The notes under the pieces: model-generated
What the model was told of the DNA's origin: nothing
Databases searched by the model: none
The model's input: only the letters and a program-made list of their open reading frames with translations
Position numbers and translations under genes: made by a program
DNA from: Prevotellaceae bacterium
Lineage (GTDB): Bacteria > Bacteroidota > Bacteroidia > Bacteroidales > UBA932
Reading direction: 5' to 3'
Assembly: GCA_031258915.1 (NCBI GenBank)
Contig: JAIRMD010000020.1
Coordinates: 1 to 7,580 of the forward strand
Length of the DNA stretch: 7,580 bases
Shown: in pieces, positions 1 to 6,045 of the stretch
How the letters are laid out: every line of letters begins with the position of its first letter
Position numbering within the stretch: position 1 is the first letter of the stretch

Positions 1-728
1 AGCCCCTTTTTGGTAAAGCCAAAGATAGCCGAGTCCGGCTCGGCGGGCAGCATTTGCTTGGCGAAGTAAAGCCGCTTGCCCTCCCAAATCATGCGCCCCA
101 GCAGCTCATCCTGCCGGGCGTAGTAGGGGAACAACCCTTCCGCCAGCGCATCCATGATGTCGGCGGGGATTTTGGAGGGGTACATCTTGCGCACCATGTA
201 CTTGTAAAAGCCCAGCTGGGAGTACAGCGGGTAGTCTGCCCCCAAGTACTTGTCCAGCCCAACACCTACAACGCCTTCGGCCAGCAGGATGGATTGGTTA
301 AACCCCGAAACGTAGGCGATTACGCTGGGGATTTTGGCATCGGGGAAGTGTAGCTTGTAGCGCTTGAAGGCATCGGTCAGCTTAGCGTTTAGCGCCTTGC
401 TGTTGGGGAAAAGGCGCTGCGCTTCCCTGTAAGATTCGCGCACGATGTCGTCGCGCAAAAAGTCGGCAAGGTAGCCAAAGAAGCCAGAATCCTGCGGCTC
501 TCCTACGTCAATGATGCCTTTGCAGTAGTAGGTAAAAAAATCGCCGTACTTCTGCTGCATGGCCGGCGCTTGCAGCCAAAGGCTGTCGGGGTTAAGGTTT
601 AGCAGCTCCTGATCAAACCGCTGCACCTCAACGGTCAGGTCAATTTTTGCCAGCTTGGAGCGTTCGCACTGGCAGCCAACGCAAATGGGGAGCAGCAGGG
701 AGGCGGTAAAAAAGGGTAGGCGCTTCAT
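1..728 (-). CDS. gldB: GldB-family outer-membrane-associated lipoprotein, C-terminus cut by window edge
   Basis: The gene reads leftward from an ATG at 728-726 and stays open for 242 codons to the edge, so the stop lies outside. The family is usually a little over 300 residues, so roughly a quarter is missing. Residues 1-18 form a short lipoprotein signal (MKR, hydrophobic stretch, then CVG before Cys19); the -3 position is Cys instead of the usual Leu. Family features I recognise are RFD at 37-39, KYGDFF at 60-65, an FP at 128-129, GVGLDKYLG at 155-163 followed by a Tyr-rich stretch, then LLGRMIWEGKRLYF at 209-222 and a Leu-Pro at 227-228. In Flavobacterium johnsoniae GldB is needed for gliding, but homologues occur in many non-gliding Bacteroidota and their biochemical role is unclear to me. 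No HExxH metalloprotease motif is visible. The A/T-rich leader has no Shine-Dalgarno motif. Family assignment is from recalled motifs; motility should not be inferred from it alone. Confidence 0.82.
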   Translation of the reverse strand, partial: MKRLPFFTASLLLPICVGCQCERSKLAKIDLTVEVQRFDQELLNLNPDSLWLQAPAMQQKYGDFFTYYCKGIIDVGEPQDSGFFGYLADFLRDDIVRESYREAQRLFPNSKALNAKLTDAFKRYKLHFPDAKIPSVIAYVSGFNQSILLAEGVVGVGLDKYLGADYPLYSQLGFYKYMVRKMYPSKIPADIMDALAEGLFPYYARQDELLGRMIWEGKRLYFAKQMLPAEPDSAIFGFTKKG

Positions 729-795
729 GTTGTTTTTATTAGCTGTGAAAAAAATTGTAATGTAAACTCTGCTGCTGAGTGCAGCTTTGGTTGCG

Positions 796-827
796 CAAAT
801 TTAGGAAGAAAATTTCTTTGCCCCAAG
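796..827 (-). promoter_or_regulatory. Predicted Bacteroidota promoter for the gldB-like gene
   Basis: On the minus strand there is TAAATTTG (803-796), a full match to the Bacteroidota -7 consensus TAnnTTTG. It is preceded after 20 bases by CTTG (827-824), three of four matches to the -33 TTTG element. Transcription would begin near 789, leaving about a 60-base untranslated leader before the ATG. The leader contains a 5-bp inverted repeat, GCTGC (771-775) and GCAGC (781-785), of unknown significance. Confidence 0.55.
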
Positions 828-907
828 CTATATTTCGCGACCTGCTGATTAGCCGTTCAAGAATACGCTTTTTTCTTTTTGCCGATGCGATAATAAGGAA
901 TATTATT

Positions 908-915
908 TATCTTTG
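908..915 (+). promoter_or_regulatory. Predicted -7 element for the DUF47-PiT operon
   Basis: TATCTTTG exactly matches the Bacteroidota -7 consensus TAnnTTTG and lies 32 bases before the ATG at 948. This gives a short leader of about 25 bases, A-rich and without a Shine-Dalgarno motif. The -33 element is weak: the nearest TTTG (878-881) is 26 bases upstream, longer than the usual 19-21, and nothing better sits at the expected distance. No clear Pho-box-like direct repeat was seen. Confidence 0.5.
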
Positions 916-947
916 TGGCGCTATTGAGAAAAACAATTTAATTCATC

Positions 948-1598
948 ATGAAGCTAAACACTTTTTTCAGCAAGGTAGTGCCCAAAGAGAACAAGTTCTA
1001 CCCTATTCTGAGGAGTATGTCCGACAATATTTTTGCCTGTTCGGATTTGCTAATAAACCTGACACAGTCGGACGATAAGGACGTTCGCGAGGACTTCCGC
1101 AAGCACATCAAGGCGCTGGAGACAAAGGGCGACCGGATGCTTGTTACGCTATTCGACGAGCTGAACAATACGTTTATCACCCCGTTCGACAGGGAAGATA
1201 TTAATGCCTTGGGTGAGAAGCTGGACGATGTGCTCGACGGTATGCACAGCGCAGCAAAGCGCATCGCCATGTACCAGCCCGACAGCCTTCCGCAGCAGTC
1301 CGTTCAGCTGGCCGCGCTGCTCAGGCAGGGGTGCCAACTCATCCAAACGGCTGTGGGTGAGCTTGATGCCATGAAGAAAAGCCCAAAGGCGGTGAGGGAA
1401 ATATGCGCGCAGCTGCACAGCATAGAGAATCAGGCCGACGACCTCTACGAGCACTTTATTACCGATCTTTTTAAGGACGAAAAGGATGGAATACTCCTCA
1501 TCAAGCTGAAAGAAATTATGCAGGAGCTGGAGCGGGCAACCGACAAGGCCGACGATGTGGGGAAAATTATCAAAACTATTATCGTAAAATATACGTAG
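948..1598 (+). CDS. DUF47 (PhoU-like) phosphate-transport accessory protein
   Basis: This 216-residue, mostly alpha-helical, charged protein has no signal peptide or membrane segment and should be cytoplasmic. It fits the DUF47 family, PhoU-like helical bundles whose genes usually sit beside PiT permeases. Recognisable features are ExxGD at 58-62, the FITPFDRED segment at 76-84, DDVLD at 93-97, ENQADDLY at 160-167 and LERATDKADDVG at 194-205. By analogy with PhoU the acidic E/D-x-x-D clusters in the helices are candidate metal-binding positions. Length is normal for the family, which starts with a similar short basic, aromatic N-terminus, supporting the ATG at 948. The PiT gene follows after 21 bases with no terminator, so the two are almost certainly co-transcribed. 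The likely role, inferred, is to modulate the permease or link it to phosphate status; the exact mechanism is not shown by the sequence. Confidence 0.9.
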   Translation: MKLNTFFSKVVPKENKFYPILRSMSDNIFACSDLLINLTQSDDKDVREDFRKHIKALETKGDRMLVTLFDELNNTFITPFDREDINALGEKLDDVLDGMHSAAKRIAMYQPDSLPQQSVQLAALLRQGCQLIQTAVGELDAMKKSPKAVREICAQLHSIENQADDLYEHFITDLFKDEKDGILLIKLKEIMQELERATDKADDVGKIIKTIIVKYT

Positions 1599-1619
1599 CG
1601 AAACCCTAAAAACGGCATC

Positions 1620-2654
1620 ATGACCATACTAATCGTAATCATAGCGCTTGCTCTTATTTTCGACTATATCAATGGGTTTCACGATGCTGCAAACTCTATT
1701 GCCACGGTCGTTTCCTCAAAGGTGCTGACGCCAACGCAGGCGGTAATATGGGCGGCAATGTTCAACTTTGTGGCCTACTTTATTGCCAAGTTTATCATCG
1801 GAGGATTCGGCATTGCCGACACCGTGTCCAAAACCGTTGACATGAGCTTCATCAGCAGCCCCTCGCACGTCATCATCGCAGGGCTAATCGCCGCCATTAT
1901 TTGGAACCTTATCACCTGGTGGCTGGGCATTCCCTCCTCCTCCTCGCACACGCTGATTGGCGGGTTTGCCGGCGCCGGCGTTGCGGCGTCAGGGTTCGAG
2001 GCGGTGCACGCGGGGGTCATCGGCGTCATCGCGCTGTTTATTGTGGTAGCGCCGCTCGTCGGTATGGTTGGCGGTAACATGATCACCCTAGTAACTTTTC
2101 ACCTGATAAAAAAAGCCAAGCCCTCAAAAGCCGAGCGGTGGTTTAAGCGGATTCAGCTATTCTCCTCCGCCGCGCTCAGCATTGGGCACGGGCTGAACGA
2201 CTCGCAAAAGGTTATGGGGATTATAGCGGCCGCGCTGATTGCAAGCAGCAGCAGCGCACAGCCGCTGCCCGAATGGATGCGAATGAACTCCATTGCCGAC
2301 ATGCACGACTGGATACCCGTAGGATGCTTCACCGCCATTGCCCTGGGAACGGTGAGCGGCGGCTGGAAGATAATGAAGACCATGGGCAACCGGATTACAA
2401 AAATTACGCCGGTAGAAGGATTCTGTGCGCAAACAGCAGGAGCAATCACCCTGTTTATTACCGAGATTCTGCACGTACCGGTGAGCACCACTCACGTGAT
2501 TACGGGCAGCATCATCGGGGTGGGGGCGGTAAAAAGGCTGTCGGCCGTGCGCTGGGGCGTAACCGTCAACCTGCTGTGGGCGTGGATACTCACCATCCCC
2601 GTAAGCGCCCTGCTGGCCGCGCTGTTCTACATGGTAGTTTCGCGCATCTGCTAA
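1620..2654 (+). CDS. PiT-family inorganic phosphate permease
   Basis: This 344-residue inner-membrane protein belongs to the PiT (inorganic phosphate transporter) family, which moves phosphate, generally as a metal-phosphate complex, with protons or sodium. The two family repeats are clear. The first has NGFHDAANSIATVV at 18-31 and PSSSSH at 105-110. The second has GHGLNDSQK at 189-197 and VPVSTTH at 286-292. About nine to ten hydrophobic segments are visible. The charged stretch around 164-178 (KKAKPSKAERWFKR) is the central cytoplasmic loop. It is shorter than E. coli PitA (about 500 residues) but matches the compact form common in Bacteroidota and Gram-positives, so it is not truncated. 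The ATG at 1620 gives a first helix starting immediately, as expected. It lies 21 bases after the DUF47 gene and converges with the transporter gene at 2714. Substrate could in principle be sulfate, but the DUF47 partner favours phosphate. Confidence 0.92.
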   Translation: MTILIVIIALALIFDYINGFHDAANSIATVVSSKVLTPTQAVIWAAMFNFVAYFIAKFIIGGFGIADTVSKTVDMSFISSPSHVIIAGLIAAIIWNLITWWLGIPSSSSHTLIGGFAGAGVAASGFEAVHAGVIGVIALFIVVAPLVGMVGGNMITLVTFHLIKKAKPSKAERWFKRIQLFSSAALSIGHGLNDSQKVMGIIAAALIASSSSAQPLPEWMRMNSIADMHDWIPVGCFTAIALGTVSGGWKIMKTMGNRITKITPVEGFCAQTAGAITLFITEILHVPVSTTHVITGSIIGVGAVKRLSAVRWGVTVNLLWAWILTIPVSALLAALFYMVVSRIC

Positions 2655-2670
2655 CCTGCGCCTACGCGGG
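2655..2670 (+). terminator. Possible weak terminator hairpin after the PiT gene
   Basis: Immediately after the TAA, CCTGCG (2655-2660) can pair with CGCGGG (2665-2670) around a CCTA loop. This is a 6-bp G/C-rich stem with one G-U wobble. No T-tract follows, so it is not a canonical intrinsic terminator. It lies in the 59-base gap between convergent genes, where a terminator is expected. Confidence 0.25.
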
Positions 2671-2713
2671 TGCATACCCCGAGCTGCATCATGCTCACCA
2701 GCTGCGCACGCCG

Positions 2714-4153
2714 CTAAATCGGCCGGTACCTGGGCACGAGCGCTTTCATCACCGTCCACCCTATCAGGTAAGCTACGGCGCACACGATGAATACGATGAA
2801 GTAGCCCGCCGATTCTCCCTCAAAGTTCAAGAATGTCATGCGGGTTTGGCCGGCGTAGTCAAAGAGCTTGCCCGCGCCCTTTTGGATGATGAAAGACCCT
2901 ACCCCGCCGGCCATGCCGCCAATGCCGGTGATGGTGGCAATGGCTGTTTTGGGGAACATGTCGCCTATGGTAGAGAATATGTTGGCCGACCACGCCTGAT
3001 GCGCTGCGCCGGCAATGCCAATAATGATGACGGGCAGCCAGTACGAGTAATCTCCCAGCGGCTGCGCAAAAAGCGCCAAAAGCGGAAAAAATGCAAAAAT
3101 CAGCATGGCGCGCATACGCCCGTCGTAGGGGGTCATCTTCTTTTTGTCAACAAAGTAGGAAGGTAGCCAACCGCCAAAGATGGAAACCATTACAATGGTG
3201 TAGAGCACGGTAAGCGGCAGCACCTGAGCGGTTCCCTCTATGTGAAATACCGACTGTAAGTACTTCGGCATCCAGAACAGGTAAAACCACCACACGCCGT
3301 CGGTCATAAATTTGCCGAAGGCAAATGCCCACGTTTGCTTGAACTGAAAGCATTTGAGGAACGAGAGCTTCTTCTCCTGCGCTTTCTTTTCGGCAACGTT
3401 CTCGCCAAGCCTGTCCTGCTGAATGTACGCCAGCTCTGCCTTGCTTACCCTGCGGTGAACCTCCGGCTTTTTGTAGATGAACACCCAAAAGCCCATCCAA
3501 ATAAAGCCCAGCGCACCTATGATGACAAACGCGCTCTCCCAGCCCAGCGCTTCGGCAATGTAGAGGATGCAGGCGGGCGCAACCATAGCGCCTATCGTAG
3601 CGCCGGAGTTGAAAATGCTCGTAGAAAAGGCGCGGTCTTTTTTGGGAAAATACTCGGCTGTAGCTTTAATGGCTGCCGGAAAGTTGCCGGCCTCGCCGAG
3701 CGCCAGCACAAAGCGGGCAAAAATGAACAGCGTTACGCTGACCGATACCACCAGTCCAGCGCTGTCAACCTTTGCGATGGCCTCCCTGGCGCCCTCAAAG
3801 CCAACCAGCCATTCGCCGGCAGCTATCCCCGAAGTGGCAATGCCGCAGAGCGCGTGAAGGCAGGCGCCGACCGACCAGACGCCAATAGCCCACAAAAATC
3901 CCTTTTTGGTATCCACCCAGTCCACAAATCGTCCGGCAAAGAGCATGCAAACCGCGTAGAGGATGGAGAACCACGCCGTGATGCTGCCGTAGTTGTCGTT
4001 TGTCCAGCCAAACTCCGGCCCGATAAAATTAGGCCACGTCAGCGACAAAACCTGACGGTCGAGGTAGTTGACGGTGGTGGCAAAGAAGAGCATGGCGCAA
4101 ATTACCCACCTGTAATTTGTTTTTCTGCCCAGCGTGTCTGTTGATGTAAGCAT
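2714..4153 (-). CDS. exuT: ExuT-like MFS hexuronate transporter (anion:cation symporter family)
   Basis: This 479-residue protein with about 12 hydrophobic segments belongs to the major facilitator superfamily, anion:cation symporter branch, which includes hexuronate transporters. Supporting motifs are NYLDRQVLS at 29-37 in the first helix, the motif A loop GRFVDWVDTKKG at 74-85, and Arg147 followed by GEAGNFPA at 153-160 with an EYFPKKDRA continuation to 175. A glycine-rich GIGGMAGGVGS segment sits in the second half. A roughly 35-residue segment (about 105-139) between the predicted third and fourth helices is longer than in E. coli ExuT; similar insertions are, I believe, common in Bacteroidota members. 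It is the last gene of the uxaC-kdgK-eda cluster, 87 bases after eda, so galacturonate/glucuronate uptake by proton symport is the best inference. Related hexonate carriers share these motifs, so the exact substrate rests on context. The ATG at 4153 has an A/T-rich leader and no Shine-Dalgarno motif. Confidence 0.87.
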   Translation of the reverse strand: MLTSTDTLGRKTNYRWVICAMLFFATTVNYLDRQVLSLTWPNFIGPEFGWTNDNYGSITAWFSILYAVCMLFAGRFVDWVDTKKGFLWAIGVWSVGACLHALCGIATSGIAAGEWLVGFEGAREAIAKVDSAGLVVSVSVTLFIFARFVLALGEAGNFPAAIKATAEYFPKKDRAFSTSIFNSGATIGAMVAPACILYIAEALGWESAFVIIGALGFIWMGFWVFIYKKPEVHRRVSKAELAYIQQDRLGENVAEKKAQEKKLSFLKCFQFKQTWAFAFGKFMTDGVWWFYLFWMPKYLQSVFHIEGTAQVLPLTVLYTIVMVSIFGGWLPSYFVDKKKMTPYDGRMRAMLIFAFFPLLALFAQPLGDYSYWLPVIIIGIAGAAHQAWSANIFSTIGDMFPKTAIATITGIGGMAGGVGSFIIQKGAGKLFDYAGQTRMTFLNFEGESAGYFIVFIVCAVAYLIGWTVMKALVPRYRPI

Positions 4154-4240
4154 GATTATTAGTTGTTTAGCATTTTAAAATAGTCAACCTGCAAGCTATG
4201 AAAATCGCGCCCTTTCAGGACGAAATACACCGTCCAAAAT
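4154..4240 (-). promoter_or_regulatory. eda-exuT intergenic region with possible internal promoter or control site
   Basis: This is the longest gap in the uronate cluster. On the minus strand it contains CATAGCTTGCAG (4200-4189), which matches the core of the uxaC promoter CATAGCTTTGCAG except for one missing T. It also contains a 10-bp palindrome ATTTTAAAAT at 4172-4181, 18 bases before the exuT ATG. No intact TAnnTTTG element and no matching -33 element were found, so an active promoter is uncertain. Confidence 0.3.
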
Positions 4241-4912
4241 TTACTTTTTGCGAGCCGCTGCAATATACCCAAAGGCCTCCTTGCATTTTGTGGTTATAGC
4301 TGCCCAATCCTGCGCTTTGATAGCTTCGGGCGGGAAAAGGTTGCCGCCCATGCCAACGCAGGTTACGCCGGCATCGAACCAAGCCTTCAGGTTTGCCTCT
4401 TCTGGCTTTACGCCACCTGTTACCATCAGCATAGACCAAGGCATGGGCGCTTTCAGGCTTTTCACAAAGTTAGGCCCCAGCACGTCTCCGGGAAAAACCT
4501 TGCACAGGTCGCATCCGGCCTCCTGCGCTAACCCGACTTCGGAAACCGAGCCGCAGCCGGGGGTGTAGGGTATCAGGCGGCGGTTGCAAACCTTTGCGAC
4601 TTCGGGGTTGAACAAAGGCCCCACAACAAAGTTAGCGCCAAGCTGCAGGTACAGCGCCGCCGTAGCCGGATCGACGATAGAGCCAACGCCCAAAATCAAG
4701 TCGGGGCATTCTGCCGCTGCATACTTTACCAGCTCCCCAAAGATTTCGTGCGCAAAGTCGCCGCGGTTGGCAAACTCAAAGGCGCGCACGCCACCTTCGT
4801 AGCACGCCCTGATAGCTTGCTTTGCAGCCTCAGCATTTTTATGGTAGAACACCGGCACCATGCCGGTTGTAGCAATGACGGCAAGGGTTTGGAATTTTTT
4901 GAATCGTGACAT
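4241..4912 (-). CDS. eda: KDPG aldolase (2-dehydro-3-deoxyphosphogluconate aldolase)
   Basis: This 223-residue cytoplasmic class I aldolase cleaves 2-keto-3-deoxy-6-phosphogluconate to pyruvate and glyceraldehyde 3-phosphate, the last step of uronate breakdown. The TIM-barrel landmarks are in order. Glu46 and Arg50 in EFANR match E. coli Eda Glu45/Arg49. GVGSIVDPATA (75-85) and an NFVVGP strand end (94-99) follow, then the TPGCGSVSE loop (117-125). The Schiff-base lysine is Lys138 in CKVFPG (137-142), and a phosphate-binding TGGV lies at 165-168. It is slightly longer than E. coli Eda (213), with small variations at both ends typical of the Bacteroidota form. Its placement 41 bases after kdgK, whose product is its substrate, strongly supports the call. 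Many family members also act on 4-hydroxy-2-oxoglutarate; that cannot be judged here. The ATG at 4912 follows an A/T-rich leader, and no better start is apparent. Confidence 0.93.
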   Translation of the reverse strand: MSRFKKFQTLAVIATTGMVPVFYHKNAEAAKQAIRACYEGGVRAFEFANRGDFAHEIFGELVKYAAAECPDLILGVGSIVDPATAALYLQLGANFVVGPLFNPEVAKVCNRRLIPYTPGCGSVSEVGLAQEAGCDLCKVFPGDVLGPNFVKSLKAPMPWSMLMVTGGVKPEEANLKAWFDAGVTCVGMGGNLFPPEAIKAQDWAAITTKCKEAFGYIAAARKK

Positions 4913-4953
4913 GAATAGTTAATTTACAGTTTGCTATGCTTCAGCTCTTAGCG

Positions 4954-5997
4954 CTAACGGGAAACTCGCCCTGATGCGTCCCCGCTCATGAGCTTCTCCA
5001 CTTCGGCCACCGTAACTTGGTTGAAGTCGCCGTAGATGGTGTGCTTGAGGCATGAGGCCGCCGCAGCAAAGTTGAGCGCTTTTTGGTCGTCGCCGGTGTA
5101 CGACAGAAGCCCGTAGATGAGGCCTCCCATGAACGAATCGCCGCCGCCCACGCGGTCGACGATGTGGGTAATATTGTACGTGGGCGAGAGGTAGAGCTGC
5201 TCGCCGTTGAACAGCACCCCCGCCCACGTGTTGTGGTTGGCGTTGATGGAGCCGCGCAGCGTGATGATAACCTTTTTGGCGCGCGGAAACTTTTTCATGA
5301 GCTGCTCGCACACCGACCGGAACGCCTTTGCATCCACGTGCCCTCCGGTTTGGGTTGCGTCAAAGCCTTCGGGCTTTATCCCAAATACTATTTCGGCATC
5401 CTCCTCGTTGCCCAGAATCACATCGCAGCCCTCCACCAGCGCGGGCATCACCTCAGGCGCCGTTTTGCCGTACTTCCACAGGTTTTTGCGAAAGTTGAGG
5501 TCGGCCGAAACCGTAACATTTAAGCTGTTGGCAGCTTTAATCGCCTCAAGGCAGGCATCGGCGGCGCCCTGCGAGAGGGCAGGCGTGATGCCCGTCCAGT
5601 GAAGCCATTGTGCATCCTTGAGTACCTCTTTCCAGTCTATCATGCCGGGTTTAATGGCGGCAATGGCGGAGTGGGCGCGGTCGTACACCACCTTGCTGGG
5701 GCGGGCCACGGCCCCGGTTTCGAGGAAGTAAACGCCCAAGCGCTCGCCGCCGTAGGCCATGTTTTTTGTGCTCACGCCGTATCGGTGAAGCTCCATTTCG
5801 CACCACTTGGCAATATCGTTTTGCGGCAGGCGCGAAACAAATTCGGCATCCAAGCCGTAGCTGGCAAGCGATACGGCAACGTTGGCCTCGCCGCCGCCAA
5901 AGGTTGCCGTAAGCTCCTTTGATTGGCTAAAGCGCAGGTAGCCGGGTGGTGCCAAGCGCAGCATAATTTCTCCAAAAGTTACAATTTTTTTGCTCAT
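4954..5997 (-). CDS. kdgK: 2-dehydro-3-deoxygluconokinase (KDG kinase), PfkB family
   Basis: This 347-residue PfkB/ribokinase-family sugar kinase phosphorylates 2-keto-3-deoxygluconate with ATP to KDPG, the substrate of the aldolase encoded next. The N-terminal strand VTFGEIMLRL (6-15) is typical of KDG kinases. The first PfkB signature region is GGGEANVAVSLASYG at 34-48. The C-terminal signature is DRVGGGDSF at 281-289, with GGGD forming the anion hole and Asp287 the expected catalytic base; the usual family form is D-T-x-G-A-G-D, so the first position and middle glycine vary here, as in many KDG kinases. AAAASCLKHT at 311-320 followed by GDFN is a KDG-kinase-like ATP-site segment. Length is near the family norm. 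It starts 48 bases after uxaC, past a 7-bp tandem repeat, and its stop codon lies in a 10-bp palindrome, TTAGCGCTAA (4948-4957). Specificity for KDG over other sugars rests on the motifs plus the uxaC/eda context. Confidence 0.92.
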   Translation of the reverse strand: MSKKIVTFGEIMLRLAPPGYLRFSQSKELTATFGGGEANVAVSLASYGLDAEFVSRLPQNDIAKWCEMELHRYGVSTKNMAYGGERLGVYFLETGAVARPSKVVYDRAHSAIAAIKPGMIDWKEVLKDAQWLHWTGITPALSQGAADACLEAIKAANSLNVTVSADLNFRKNLWKYGKTAPEVMPALVEGCDVILGNEEDAEIVFGIKPEGFDATQTGGHVDAKAFRSVCEQLMKKFPRAKKVIITLRGSINANHNTWAGVLFNGEQLYLSPTYNITHIVDRVGGGDSFMGGLIYGLLSYTGDDQKALNFAAAASCLKHTIYGDFNQVTVAEVEKLMSGDASGRVSR

Positions 5998-6003
5998 TAC
6001 TTG

Positions 6004-6034
6004 ATTTCAAATTTCAAATTTCAAATTTCAAATT
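6004..6034. repeat. 7-bp tandem repeat between uxaC and kdgK
   Basis: ATTTCAA occurs four times head to tail (6004-6010, 6011-6017, 6018-6024, 6025-6031), followed by a partial ATT. On the transcribed strand the unit is TTGAAAT. A similar ATTTCAAAT is present at 6050-6058 inside the last codons of uxaC. Because AATTT-C-AAATT is symmetric, each overlap of units can fold weakly. It lies 7 bases before the kdgK start codon, in its ribosome-loading region. Copy-number slippage here would change the uxaC-kdgK spacing without altering either protein. Confidence 0.85.
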
Positions 6035-6045
6035 CTCATAACCTC

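Larger units (their letters stand above)
729..947. other. Divergent intergenic region
   Basis: This 219-base A/T-rich region separates two divergent start codons and holds the two predicted promoters listed separately. Short open frames crossing it have no plausible start context and continue out of frame into the DUF47 gene, so they are not called. No tRNA, riboswitch or terminator is apparent. Confidence 0.6.

Noticed and set aside
771..785. GCTGC-TGAGT-GCAGC hairpin as a terminator or riboswitch
   Set aside because: Only a 5-bp stem with no T-tract in a useful orientation; it sits in the predicted gldB leader and is too small to call.
779..1078. 99-codon plus-strand frame crossing the divergent promoter region into the DUF47 gene
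   Set aside because: It overlaps the DUF47 gene out of frame and includes the predicted promoter; no family resemblance.
2655..2713. A small RNA or bidirectional terminator in the convergent gap
   Set aside because: Several short inverted repeats occur but none has a T-tract on either strand; only a weak hairpin was recorded.
2273..3166. Long plus-strand open frame (297 codons) spanning the end of the PiT gene and the antisense of exuT
   Set aside because: It runs through two well-supported genes in other frames, is rich in Arg/His/Gly as expected for a shadow frame, and resembles no family.
3335..4144. Long plus-strand open frame (269 codons) antisense to exuT
   Set aside because: Composition is that of a reverse-complement shadow; it lies entirely within the clear MFS gene with no promoter or start context.
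5083..5523. Plus-strand open frame (146 codons) antisense to kdgK
   Set aside because: Shadow of a G/C-rich coding region with intact PfkB motifs on the minus strand.
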